A stretch of 6,326 nt of DNA, taken from NCBI GenBank assembly GCA_002343715.1, contig DDSA01000010.1, positions 1 through 6,326 on the forward strand, read 5' to 3'. Shown here piece by piece: positions 1-6,326 of this stretch (the stretch's first letter is position 1; each line of letters begins with the position of its first letter). The translations under genes and the position numbers were made by a program. This DNA is from Phycisphaerales bacterium UBA2402 (GTDB taxonomy: Bacteria; Planctomycetota; Phycisphaerae; Phycisphaerales; UBA1924). The notes beneath the pieces were generated by a model. The model searched no databases, was not told where the DNA came from, and saw nothing but the letters and a program-made list of their open reading frames with translations.

Positions 1-1868
1 ATTTGACCGGATATGAATCGTCCGGCTGGTATCCGCTGTCACAGAACGGCCCGGGCGACTGGATGCAACCCCGCACCATCAGCGACAACGGCGAGATCGC
101 CGCGGGCTACATGCACAGGTGGACGGCCGGCCCGAACTCGATGTGGGGTTTTCGATGGACTCCGACGGACGGCGTGGTGGTCTACCCGGCACCATCGGGG
201 TACGTGGACAGCGCGATCTTGTGCGCCACGCCCGGCGCCTCGCACTTCGCGGGGTACGTGACCACACCTTCCGGGGACAAGCACGCGATCCGATGGACGT
301 CCGCGGGGGCGCACCGCATCGTCGGCACGCTCCCCAACGGCCAGGTCTCCGATATCGCCACGGGCATGAGCAGCGACGGCACGGTGGTGGTCGGTACGAG
401 CCAGGGCCCGCCGCCGTACTCCATCCGCGGCTTCCGCTGGCAGGACCTGGGCGGGGGTGCTTCGGCGATTCAGGACATCGGCGCGCTCCCGGGAGGGACC
501 GTCACCGAGGCCAAGACGTGCACGCGGGACGGGTCGGTGGTGCTCGGCTCCAGCGTGGTGAACGGCGAACCTCGGGCGATGTTCTTCACGCAGGCGATGG
601 GGATGGTGGATTTCAATACCTGGTTGCCGACCGTGGGCCTCCCGAGTTTCAACGGGTTCAGCGTGTTGAACCAGATCGTCGGGGTCAGCGAGGACGGAAC
701 GGTCATCGCGGGCAACGGTGTTCAGGGCGGGGTGCGCCACGGGTTTGTTGTGACGGGCGTGCCCTGCTTTCACAGGCCGACCGTCTTCACCATCTCGCCC
801 GACGCCACGATCTGCCAGGGGGTCTCGCGCAGCATCACCGTCTACGCGGGCGGCCAATACACCAACGCCCTCTCGTATGAATGGCTCCGCGACGGCGTGC
901 CCCTGACCAACCAGACCCTCCCCTGGGGCAGCTGGATCACCGGGGCCGACACCGCCACCATCACCATCCACAACGCCAAACCCGAGGACTCCGGCAACTA
1001 TCAATGCTGGGTCTCGAACCCCTGCGGCGGCGCGGCCTCGGACCCCTCCTCGCTCAACGTCAGCGCGCTGCCCACGCTCGACTATCAACCCGTTGACACG
1101 ACGGCCTGTCTCAACGGTCTGGCGGTCATCGGCACGCAGGCCAGCCCCGGCCCCGGCACCAACTACCAGTGGTGGCGATACCACCAGACCGATCGTTTCT
1201 CCTTCTCCGAGCCGGTAGCCGACGGCGTCACCTCGGACGGCACGGTGATCCTGGGCGCCCAGTCTCCCACGCTGATCTTCTCCAACACCAAGCCCGATGT
1301 CGCCGGGGTGTACTACTGCGTCGCGGCGCGCCCCTGCGGCACCGTGACCACCAACTACGTACAGCTGAGCCTCAACACATCCCCGCCCGTGGTCACGCAG
1401 CAGCCGGTGGATTTGGTCTCGTGCGCCGCGGGTCCGGCGGTCTTCACGGTGGCGGCAAGCCCGACCACCAACGGCCCGTACACGTACCAATGGCATCGGG
1501 AGACGGCGCCCAATGTCTTCGTTCCGATCTGGAACGGTGATACGACTGGGTGGGGCGGGTGCGGGCTGGTCAGTGGGGCGCAGACAGCGACGCTCACGCT
1601 CGCGGGTGACCCCAACATGCTGCCGATCGACGGCGTGCGATTCCGGTGCCGTGTCACCAACGCCTGCGGATCGACGTGGAGCGACCCGGCCGCCCTGACG
1701 ATCTGCCCCGGCGATTACAACTGCGATGGGGGCGTGGACGGCGGCGATGTGGACGCGTTCTTCGACGACTGGCAGAACGGGATGGTCCAGGCCGACCTCA
1801 ACTGCGACGGGGGCATCGACAACGACGATGTGGGCACCTTCTTCGGCCACTGGGAAAACGGCTGCTGA
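1..1868 (+). CDS. Secreted modular protein: HAF repeats, three Ig-like domains, C-terminal GC-type dockerin (5'-partial)
   Basis: The frame is open from the left edge (first full codon at 3) to TGA at 1866-1868, giving 621 visible residues. No signal peptide is visible, so the N-terminus is missing; the TTG at 3 is probably internal. Residues ~20-250 hold about five imperfect HAF-type repeats (for example GFRWTPTDGVVV, SSDGTVVVG, DIGALPGGTVTEA, SEDGTVIAGNG), probably propeller blades. Three Ig-like domains follow at ~258-355, ~358-458 and ~462-567, each with a YEW/YQW core and an F-strand motif (GNYQCWVSNPCG, GVYYCVAARPCG, RFRCRVTNACG). Residues 569-621 form a dockerin with two calcium-loop repeats starting DYNCDGGVDGGD and DLNCDGGIDNDD, ending in Gly-Cys. 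This architecture is known from exported planctomycete proteins. Export and a surface or extracellular location are inferred from the family. No enzymatic motif is visible, so an adhesive or structural role is a guess. Confidence 0.88.
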   Translation, partial: LTGYESSGWYPLSQNGPGDWMQPRTISDNGEIAAGYMHRWTAGPNSMWGFRWTPTDGVVVYPAPSGYVDSAILCATPGASHFAGYVTTPSGDKHAIRWTSAGAHRIVGTLPNGQVSDIATGMSSDGTVVVGTSQGPPPYSIRGFRWQDLGGGASAIQDIGALPGGTVTEAKTCTRDGSVVLGSSVVNGEPRAMFFTQAMGMVDFNTWLPTVGLPSFNGFSVLNQIVGVSEDGTVIAGNGVQGGVRHGFVVTGVPCFHRPTVFTISPDATICQGVSRSITVYAGGQYTNALSYEWLRDGVPLTNQTLPWGSWITGADTATITIHNAKPEDSGNYQCWVSNPCGGAASDPSSLNVSALPTLDYQPVDTTACLNGLAVIGTQASPGPGTNYQWWRYHQTDRFSFSEPVADGVTSDGTVILGAQSPTLIFSNTKPDVAGVYYCVAARPCGTVTTNYVQLSLNTSPPVVTQQPVDLVSCAAGPAVFTVAASPTTNGPYTYQWHRETAPNVFVPIWNGDTTGWGGCGLVSGAQTATLTLAGDPNMLPIDGVRFRCRVTNACGSTWSDPAALTICPGDYNCDGGVDGGDVDAFFDDWQNGMVQADLNCDGGIDNDDVGTFFGHWENGC

Positions 1869-1890
1869 ACGGCGAATACGATGGCGTTCC

Positions 1891-4800
1891 ATGCCCCACG
1901 CGCCCGCCCCGATGCTCCACCGGATCGAAGTCCGCATCAAGCCCGACCACGCCGATCCCCGCGCCCAGGCCGTGCATCGGCGGGCCGCCGCGGCGGGCCT
2001 GAACGCCGCGGCCGTCAGGGCGGCGAAGGTCTACCTGATCGAAGGCCCGCTCGATGCCGAGGCGGTGCAGCGCGTGGCGAACGGCTTGCTCGCCGACCCG
2101 GTGACGGAGAGCGCCACGCCGGGCGCGGCACCGTCGCCGGGAGCGACGGTCGAGGTACACCCCCTGCCGGGCGTGATGGACCCCGCTGCACAGTCGGTAC
2201 GCGAGGGGATCCGCACGCTGTTGGGTGTGGAGGCCGGAGTCTCGACGGGGGTCCGCTACGACTTTGTGGGAACGGGGGCGGATGCGGCCCACCAGTTCGC
2301 GCAGCGCGCCCTGGGGAACCCGGTCGTCCACCAGATCACGAAGGGGGCGTGGCTGCCCGCCAGTCTGCCCCGCGGGCACGAGTATGAGTTGAAAGTGCGT
2401 CACATCCCGCTGCGGGACCTGAACGATGAGCAACTCACCGCCCTCTCCCGTGAGGCCCACCTGTTCCTGAGCCTGGACGAGATGCGGGCCGTGCGCGACG
2501 AGTACCGCGTGCTCGGACGCGAGCCGCGGGACATCGAACTTGAAACCATCGCCCAGACCTGGTCCGAGCACTGCGTACACAAGACGCTCAAGTCCCGCAT
2601 CCGCTATACATCCGGGGATGACCTCATCGATTGGGAGGGCCGCCCGGGGCACACGATCGAGCCCGACGGCGCGGTCGTGATCGACAACCTGCTCAAGCGC
2701 ACGGTCGCGGCGGCGACCTATGAACTGATCGAGGAGGGCGTGGACTGGACGCTCTCGGTCTTCAAGGACAACTCGGGCGTGATCGCCTTTGACGATCAGT
2801 GGGGCGTGTGCATCAAGGTCGAGACGCACAACCACCCCAGCGCCCTGGAGCCGTACGGCGGGAGCGCCACGGGCATCGGCGGGTGCATCCGCGATGTGAT
2901 CGGCACGGGTCTTGGCGCGAGGCCCATCGCCAGCACCGATGTTTTCTGCGTCGCCTACCCGGAGAACTGGAACACCGGGACCACGGGCGGCGGGAAGGCC
3001 CTGCCCCCCAACACGCTCCACCCTCGTCGGATTCTCACCGATGTGGTGAGCGGCGTGCGGGATTACGGCAACCGCATGGGCATCCCCACGGTCAACGGGG
3101 CGGTGATGTTCGGTGATTCGTACGTGGGCAACCCGCTGGTTTTCTGCGGGTGCGTGGGGTTGATCCCGCGCGGGGGGGTCGAAGGGCGCGTCCGCGCGGG
3201 GGACCGCATCATCGCGCTGGGCGGGCGCACCGGGCGCGACGGCATCCACGGCGCGACATTCTCATCGGCGGAACTCGAATCCGGGCACGCCGATGAGTTC
3301 AGCCACGCCGTGCAGATCGGCAACGCCATCGAGGAGAAACGCACGCTCGACGCGATCCTGCGCGCCCGTGATGCCGGGCCGCTCTACCACGCCCTGACCG
3401 ACTGCGGGGCCGGGGGCTTCTCGTCGGCGGTGGGGGAGATGGGCAAGGACCTGGGCGCGGAAGTTCACCTCGACCGTGCACCCCTCAAGTACCGGGGCCT
3501 GTCGTACACCGAGATCTGGATCAGCGAGGCGCAGGAGCGCATGGTCCTGGCCGTGCCCCCGGCGAACATCGCCGCGCTCCGCGCGATCTGCGAGGAAGAA
3601 GGCGTGGAGATGGCCGACCTGGGCCACTTCGGCACACCGGGCGCGGAACTGGTCCTGCACTTCAGTGGCACGGAGGTCGGTCGGCTGCCGATGGACTTTC
3701 TTCACGAGGGCATCCCGCAGCCCACCCGCGCGGCGCGCTGGTCCACCCCGCTCGCCCCCGCTCCCTCGATCAACGCCAAAGCTCCGACCACCGCCGAAGC
3801 TCTCGCAGCGCTGCTTTCGCACCCCAACATCGCCAGCAAGCACTGGATCATCCGCCAGTACGACCACGAGGTGCAGGGCAATACCGTCGTCAAGCCGCTG
3901 GTCGGCCCCGACCAGCGCGGGCCGGGAGATGCCGCGGTCATCGAACCGATCCCCGGCGGTAACCGGGGCATCGCGCTGGCCTGCGGTCTATCAATCTGGC
4001 AGGGCGTGGAGGCCGGGGGGCGCTACCCGGGCGACCCGTACCTGACCACATTGGCGGGTATCGACGAGTGTGTGCGCAACCTGGTCTGCGTGGGTGCCGA
4101 TCCTTCACGGATCGCCATCCTCGACAACTTCTGCTGGCCCAGTTGCGAGAAGCCGGAGAACCTGGGGGCGCTGGTCCGTGCGGCCGAGGCGTGTTACGAC
4201 GGGGCCAAGGCCTATCGCGCGCCCTTCGTCAGCGGCAAGGACAGCCTGAACAACCAACTCCGCTACACCGACCCGGCCACCGGCGAGAAGGTCGTGATCG
4301 AGGTACCTCCAACGCTGTTGATCACGGGCATGGGCATCGTCCCCAACCTGTCCCGATGTGTGACGATGGACGCCAAAGCCCCGGGCCACGCGCTGCTGCT
4401 GGTTGGCCGCACGCTCGCGGCGATGGGCGGTTCGCACTACGCCCATCTCTTCGGGGGCACGAACACAGACTTCGCCCGCGTGGACCTGACCATCGGCCCC
4501 GCCACGGCCCGCGCAGTGGCCCAGTGCATCCGCGACGGCCTGGTGCAATCGGCCCACGACTGCTCCGATGGCGGGCTGCTCGTGGCCGTCGCCGAGATGC
4601 TCATCGCCACCACGGGGCGCGAGCCCCACGCGCGTGGTGTTGCGGGTGGTTCCGGCGGCGGCGTGCTCGACGCGCTGCTCGATGCCCGTCCGGCGCTCGC
4701 GCCGCTGGGCGCGGAACTGACCCTTGAACCCGGTCTGCTCGACGATCACGAATGTGCATTCGCTGAAACACCCAGCCGCTACGTGCTTGAGGTGCGCCCC

Positions 4801-4965
4801 GAGGATCTGCCCCGCATCCGCACCGTGCTCAACGACCACGGGGCGATCCCCGCGGCGGTCATCGGGAGGCTCGACCGTTCGGGACGCTTGATATGGAAGC
4901 ACGCCGACCTCGATGCCCGCGTCGATGAACTCGCCCAGGCCTGGCTGACCCCGTTGGCCTGGTGA
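1891..4965 (+). CDS. purL: Phosphoribosylformylglycinamidine synthase, PurL subunit with fused tandem PurS-like N-terminus
   Basis: PurL uses ATP and ammonia from glutamine to convert FGAR to FGAM in cytoplasmic de novo purine synthesis. The product is 1024 residues, longer than the ~740-residue small PurL and shorter than the ~1295-residue PurL that carries its own glutaminase. Residues ~8-73 and ~86-150 are two PurS-like repeats. The linker domain (~173-235) has QTWSEHCVHK at 222-231, whose His is the expected catalytic residue. The first AIRS half has VETHNHPSALEPYGGSATG (310-328), TVNGAVMFGDS (400-410) and TDCGAGGFSSAVGE (503-516). The second half (~655-1000) has SGKDSLNN (781-788), HDCSDGG (889-895) and FAETPSRYVLEV (957-968). 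No class-I glutaminase follows, so a separate PurQ is expected. I chose ATG 1891 as the first in-frame ATG after the upstream stop; ATG 1912 (MLHRIEV) is equally plausible. Neither has a clear Shine-Dalgarno. The gene starts 22 bp after the dockerin gene. Confidence 0.97.
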   Translation: MPHAPAPMLHRIEVRIKPDHADPRAQAVHRRAAAAGLNAAAVRAAKVYLIEGPLDAEAVQRVANGLLADPVTESATPGAAPSPGATVEVHPLPGVMDPAAQSVREGIRTLLGVEAGVSTGVRYDFVGTGADAAHQFAQRALGNPVVHQITKGAWLPASLPRGHEYELKVRHIPLRDLNDEQLTALSREAHLFLSLDEMRAVRDEYRVLGREPRDIELETIAQTWSEHCVHKTLKSRIRYTSGDDLIDWEGRPGHTIEPDGAVVIDNLLKRTVAAATYELIEEGVDWTLSVFKDNSGVIAFDDQWGVCIKVETHNHPSALEPYGGSATGIGGCIRDVIGTGLGARPIASTDVFCVAYPENWNTGTTGGGKALPPNTLHPRRILTDVVSGVRDYGNRMGIPTVNGAVMFGDSYVGNPLVFCGCVGLIPRGGVEGRVRAGDRIIALGGRTGRDGIHGATFSSAELESGHADEFSHAVQIGNAIEEKRTLDAILRARDAGPLYHALTDCGAGGFSSAVGEMGKDLGAEVHLDRAPLKYRGLSYTEIWISEAQERMVLAVPPANIAALRAICEEEGVEMADLGHFGTPGAELVLHFSGTEVGRLPMDFLHEGIPQPTRAARWSTPLAPAPSINAKAPTTAEALAALLSHPNIASKHWIIRQYDHEVQGNTVVKPLVGPDQRGPGDAAVIEPIPGGNRGIALACGLSIWQGVEAGGRYPGDPYLTTLAGIDECVRNLVCVGADPSRIAILDNFCWPSCEKPENLGALVRAAEACYDGAKAYRAPFVSGKDSLNNQLRYTDPATGEKVVIEVPPTLLITGMGIVPNLSRCVTMDAKAPGHALLLVGRTLAAMGGSHYAHLFGGTNTDFARVDLTIGPATARAVAQCIRDGLVQSAHDCSDGGLLVAVAEMLIATTGREPHARGVAGGSGGGVLDALLDARPALAPLGAELTLEPGLLDDHECAFAETPSRYVLEVRPEDLPRIRTVLNDHGAIPAAVIGRLDRSGRLIWKHADLDARVDELAQAWLTPLAW

Positions 4966-4995
4966 GTCGGGCATACGGCGTGCGTTGCGCGAGCA

Positions 4996-5328
4996 TCAGG
5001 AAAGCACAAAGACCTCTTCCATGCCCGCCCACCACTCCCCCGGCTTGGAACCCGGCGCGGGACGCTGGTAGCGACGCATCAGCGCATCCCACTGGGCGCA
5101 CCTCGGATCCGCGGCGTAACGCTGGTAGTCCCGCGCGGGATCGAAGTCGTCACGCGCTTCGGCGTACATGAACAGCCGGGTGCCCAGCAGGTAGATCCTC
5201 ATCCGCTCGATGCCGATGGCCTTGAGTGCCGCGACCACCTCCGGGAAGACGGCCCGGTGGTGTGCCTTGTACGCCTCGATCATCGATGGGTCATCCACCA
5301 GGTCCAGCGTCTGTGCGAAGGCTTTCAT
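4996..5328 (-). CDS. L-rhamnose/L-fucose mutarotase family protein (RhaM, DUF718)
   Basis: Enzymes of this small dimeric alpha/beta-barrel family interconvert the alpha and beta anomers of 6-deoxyhexoses such as L-rhamnose or L-fucose, feeding cytoplasmic sugar catabolism. The product is 110 residues, close to the ~104 of E. coli RhaM. The family signature is visible: Tyr20 and His24 in YKAHHRAVFPEV match the Tyr18/His22 catalytic pair of E. coli RhaM. It is followed by RMRIYLLGTRLFMYAEA, a CAQWDALM segment where RhaM has CQRWWKYM, and the C-terminal MEEVFVL. The DLVDDPSMIEAYKAHH and GTRLFM wording looks more like the L-fucose mutarotase branch, from memory of that family, so the substrate is not settled. 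I chose ATG at 5328 over the in-frame GTG at 5343 because the GTG lies inside the likely ribosome binding site. The gene is convergent with purL, and no other sugar gene is in view. Confidence 0.9.
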   Translation of the reverse strand: MKAFAQTLDLVDDPSMIEAYKAHHRAVFPEVVAALKAIGIERMRIYLLGTRLFMYAEARDDFDPARDYQRYAADPRCAQWDALMRRYQRPAPGSKPGEWWAGMEEVFVLS

Positions 5329-5338
5329 GGTCGATTGT

Positions 5339-5346
5339 CCCACCTC
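5339..5346 (-). promoter_or_regulatory. Ribosome binding site of the mutarotase gene
   Basis: On the minus strand the sequence reads GAGGTGGG, ending 10 bases before the ATG at 5328. It resembles the anti-Shine-Dalgarno complement AGGAGGTG. It overlaps the alternative GTG start at 5343, which is the main reason for preferring the ATG. The spacing is slightly long, so the call is moderate. Confidence 0.55.
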
Positions 5347-5411
5347 ATCGCATTGATAGAGGTGAGAAGTCAGGCTTGACTGTTCTTTTCAGGACCCGAG
5401 GAAGTGGATGA

Positions 5412-5434
5412 TTGACATCGAAGTTGAATGTCAA
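5412..5434. repeat. Perfect inverted repeat TTGACAT-N9-ATGTCAA
   Basis: Two perfect 7-base arms (5412-5418 and 5428-5434) flank a 9-base centre, with about 16 bases between arm centres. That spacing suits a dimeric DNA-binding regulator. The repeat lies between the divergent mutarotase and sigma genes, 84 bases from the mutarotase ATG and about 118 from the preferred sigma start. If translation of the sigma gene began at 5408, it would instead fall in codons 2-9. The left arm also contains a TTGACA, but no -10 box sits at the right distance. The operator role is inference. Confidence 0.45.
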
Positions 5435-5551
5435 CCGACAAATACCGAACAATCACCGATTCGGACCGATACTCCAAAGTTAGATCCTGCGTGGGGCGAG
5501 GGCAATGCCAGTACGATGATGACGTTCAGCGGTACGACAGATCCACGGGAC

Positions 5552-6151
5552 ATGGCCGAAACGGATTCCCACAACCCGGCGGACCTGGCCCCACTGCTGC
5601 GAGCCGCGGCGGCGGGGAGTGATTCGGCGTGGCGGGAGGTGGTCTCCCTGTACGCGAGGCGGGTTTTCGCGCTGGCGCGCAGCCGGTGCAGGAACAACGA
5701 CGTGGCGGAGGACATCACACAATCCGTGTTCGCGACCGTGGCGCTCAAGATGGGCGCGGGCGAGTACGCGGAACAGGGGCGCTTCGAGTCGTGGCTCTTT
5801 CGGGTCGCGGCCAACCGGGTGCGGGATTACATCCGCCGGGTGAAGCGCCGCCCGGAGTCCGCCCCGGCGGAGTTGCTCGATGAGCGGCCCGTGATCCACG
5901 CCGAACCGGAAGGGGAAGACGACGCGGCGGACCTGGGCCGCCTGCGTGAAGCGATGGAGTCTCTTTCCGATGCTGATCGAGAGATCATCGAACTTCGCCA
6001 CCACGGCGGCCTCTCGTTCAAGCAGATCGCCGACGTCCTGGACGAGCCGGTGGGCACGCTCTTGGCGCGTCACCACCGGGCGCTGCGCAAACTCAAGGAC
6101 CTCGTCGAGGGCGCGCCCAGCGCTCATACGCGTGGAGGCATGCACCCATGA
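5552..6151 (+). CDS. ECF-type RNA polymerase sigma factor (sigma-70 family)
   Basis: The product is a short sigma-70 family protein with only regions 2 and 4, which recruits RNA polymerase to a specific promoter set. From ATG 5552 it has 199 residues, a normal ECF length. Region 2 spans ~11-100, with AWREVVSLYARRVFALARSRC, the DVAEDITQSVFATV core-binding helix, and FESWLFRVAANRVRDYIRR, which corresponds to the promoter-melting and -10 recognition part. Region 4 spans ~130-186, with LSDADREIIELRHHGGLSFKQIADVLDEPVGTL and a final recognition helix LARHHRALRKLK. An acidic linker (~118-128) joins them. I preferred 5552 (MAETDSHNPADLAPLL) because it sits about 11 residues before the conserved region and wobble GC falls upstream. 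ATGs at 5516 and 5408 are in frame, and 5408 has the better Shine-Dalgarno, so the start is uncertain. It is coupled by ATGA to the next gene. Confidence 0.92.
   Translation: MAETDSHNPADLAPLLRAAAAGSDSAWREVVSLYARRVFALARSRCRNNDVAEDITQSVFATVALKMGAGEYAEQGRFESWLFRVAANRVRDYIRRVKRRPESAPAELLDERPVIHAEPEGEDDAADLGRLREAMESLSDADREIIELRHHGGLSFKQIADVLDEPVGTLLARHHRALRKLKDLVEGAPSAHTRGGMHP
6134..6138 (+). promoter_or_regulatory. Shine-Dalgarno GGAGG for the gene starting at 6148
   Basis: GGAGG lies nine bases before ATG 6148 and inside the last codons of the sigma gene. Together with the four-base ATGA overlap it supports a real, translationally coupled start for the downstream gene. Confidence 0.7.
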
Positions 6152-6326
6152 ACGAGCCACAGATCGATCCCGAACTCGCGGACCTTTCCCACAGCCTCGA
6201 CGCCCTTGCCCGGGCCGATCGCGACAGCGCGCCCCCGGGGTTCGAGGAGCGCATCGCGGCGAGCACGCTCCCGGCCGCGCCGGCCCCGATCCCTTTCACC
6301 ACGCCCGTTGCACAGCGCGCCGCAGC
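6148..6326 (+). CDS. Hypothetical protein, likely partner or regulator of the sigma factor (3'-partial)
   Basis: The gene starts at ATG 6148, overlaps the sigma gene stop by ATGA, and has a GGAGG Shine-Dalgarno nine bases upstream. It stays open to the right edge, showing 59 residues. The visible part begins MNEPQIDPELADLSHSLDAL, continues with an Arg/Asp-rich helix-like stretch and PPGFEERIAAS, then becomes rich in Ala and Pro (TLPAAPAPIPFTTP). No membrane segment is seen yet, and no HxxxCxxC motif of zinc-binding anti-sigma factors. Its position directly after an ECF sigma gene suggests an anti-sigma factor or other sigma-linked regulator, whose transmembrane helix would lie beyond the window. 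The family cannot be named from this fragment. Confidence 0.8.
   Translation, partial: MNEPQIDPELADLSHSLDALARADRDSAPPGFEERIAASTLPAAPAPIPFTTPVAQRAA

Larger units (their letters stand above)
5329..5551. promoter_or_regulatory. Divergent intergenic/leader region between the mutarotase and sigma factor genes
   Basis: This stretch of about 220 bases separates two divergently transcribed genes and should hold both promoters. It is visibly less GC-rich than its surroundings. An open frame continues upstream from the sigma gene to an ATG at 5408, which has a good GAGGA (5398-5402) five bases before it. However, the third-position GC of codons 5408-5515 is only 16 of 36, far below the neighbouring genes, so the region looks mostly non-coding. 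A weak sigma-70-like pair, TTGAAT (5424-5429) and AACAAT (5448-5453) with an 18-base spacer, matches four of six bases in each box and is not a confident promoter. No intrinsic terminator is seen. Confidence 0.45.

Noticed and set aside
1726..1890. Upstream extension of the purL frame into the dockerin gene
   Set aside because: It overlaps the conserved dockerin calcium loops in another frame, and the extra residues do not look like PurL. The PurS-like fold begins at about 1912.
39..1940. Long minus-strand open frame of 633 codons opposite the dockerin protein gene
   Set aside because: Its translation is Arg/Ala/Val/Asp-rich low-complexity sequence with no domain. The plus strand has clear HAF, Ig and dockerin modules. 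Such antisense frames are common in high-GC coding DNA.
1798..3249. Minus-strand open frame of 483 codons opposite purL
   Set aside because: It lies entirely against conserved PurL motifs, has no recognisable domain, and reads like a shadow of high-GC codon bias.
4105..4974. Minus-strand open frame of 289 codons opposite the purL 3' end
   Set aside because: No domain is recognisable and the plus strand encodes the conserved second AIRS half of PurL.
4966..4995. Possible bidirectional terminator between purL and the convergent mutarotase gene
   Set aside because: The 30-base gap has only weak GC-rich complementarity (around TGCGTTGCGCG) and no T-run on either strand.
5376..5404. TTGACT at 5376-5381 as a -35 box for the sigma gene
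   Set aside because: The sequence 17 bases downstream (AGGAAG) does not resemble a -10 box, and 16-18 base spacers do no better.
5456..5464. Short palindrome CCGA-T-TCGG next to a repeated ACCGAT
   Set aside because: It is too short to separate from chance and has no partner sites elsewhere in the region.
5480..6160. Minus-strand open frame of 226 codons opposite the sigma factor gene
   Set aside because: The plus-strand frame carries sigma regions 2 and 4; the antisense translation shows no family features.

Overview
The window is very GC-rich and densely coding, and it most likely comes from a planctomycete of the Phycisphaerae/Phycisphaerales type. The best clue is the first protein. It ends in a two-loop dockerin module whose last residues are Gly-Cys, the 'GC-type dockerin' typical of secreted proteins in that group. 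The high-GC ECF sigma gene and the intermediate-length PurL with a fused PurS-like N-terminus fit this placement, but no rRNA or other phylogenetic marker confirms it.

Layout, left to right: (1) 1-1868, +: the 3' part of a large exported modular protein with HAF-type beta-propeller repeats, three Ig-like domains and a GC-type dockerin; its N-terminus and signal peptide lie outside the window. (2) 1891-4965, +: purL, the FGAM synthase synthetase subunit of de novo purine synthesis, carrying two PurS-like repeats at its N-terminus and no glutaminase domain. (3) 4996-5328, -: a small sugar mutarotase of the RhaM/DUF718 family, convergent with purL across a 30-bp gap. (4) 5329-5551: a divergent intergenic/leader region with lower GC and a perfect 7-bp inverted repeat. 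(5) 5552-6151, +: an ECF-type sigma factor. (6) 6148-6326, +: the start of a protein overlapping the sigma gene by ATGA, running off the right edge; its position suggests a regulator of the sigma factor.

The genes do not form one pathway. PurL is housekeeping, the mutarotase is a solitary sugar-handling enzyme, and the sigma factor with its coupled partner forms a regulatory pair. The dockerin protein belongs to the cell-surface or secreted complement. No tRNA, rRNA, CRISPR array, insertion sequence or convincing intrinsic terminator was seen. I see no clearly undescribed multi-gene system. The points most worth a second look are the tandem PurS-PurS-PurL fusion, the HAF/Ig/GC-dockerin architecture with no known docking partner, and the inverted repeat upstream of the sigma gene.
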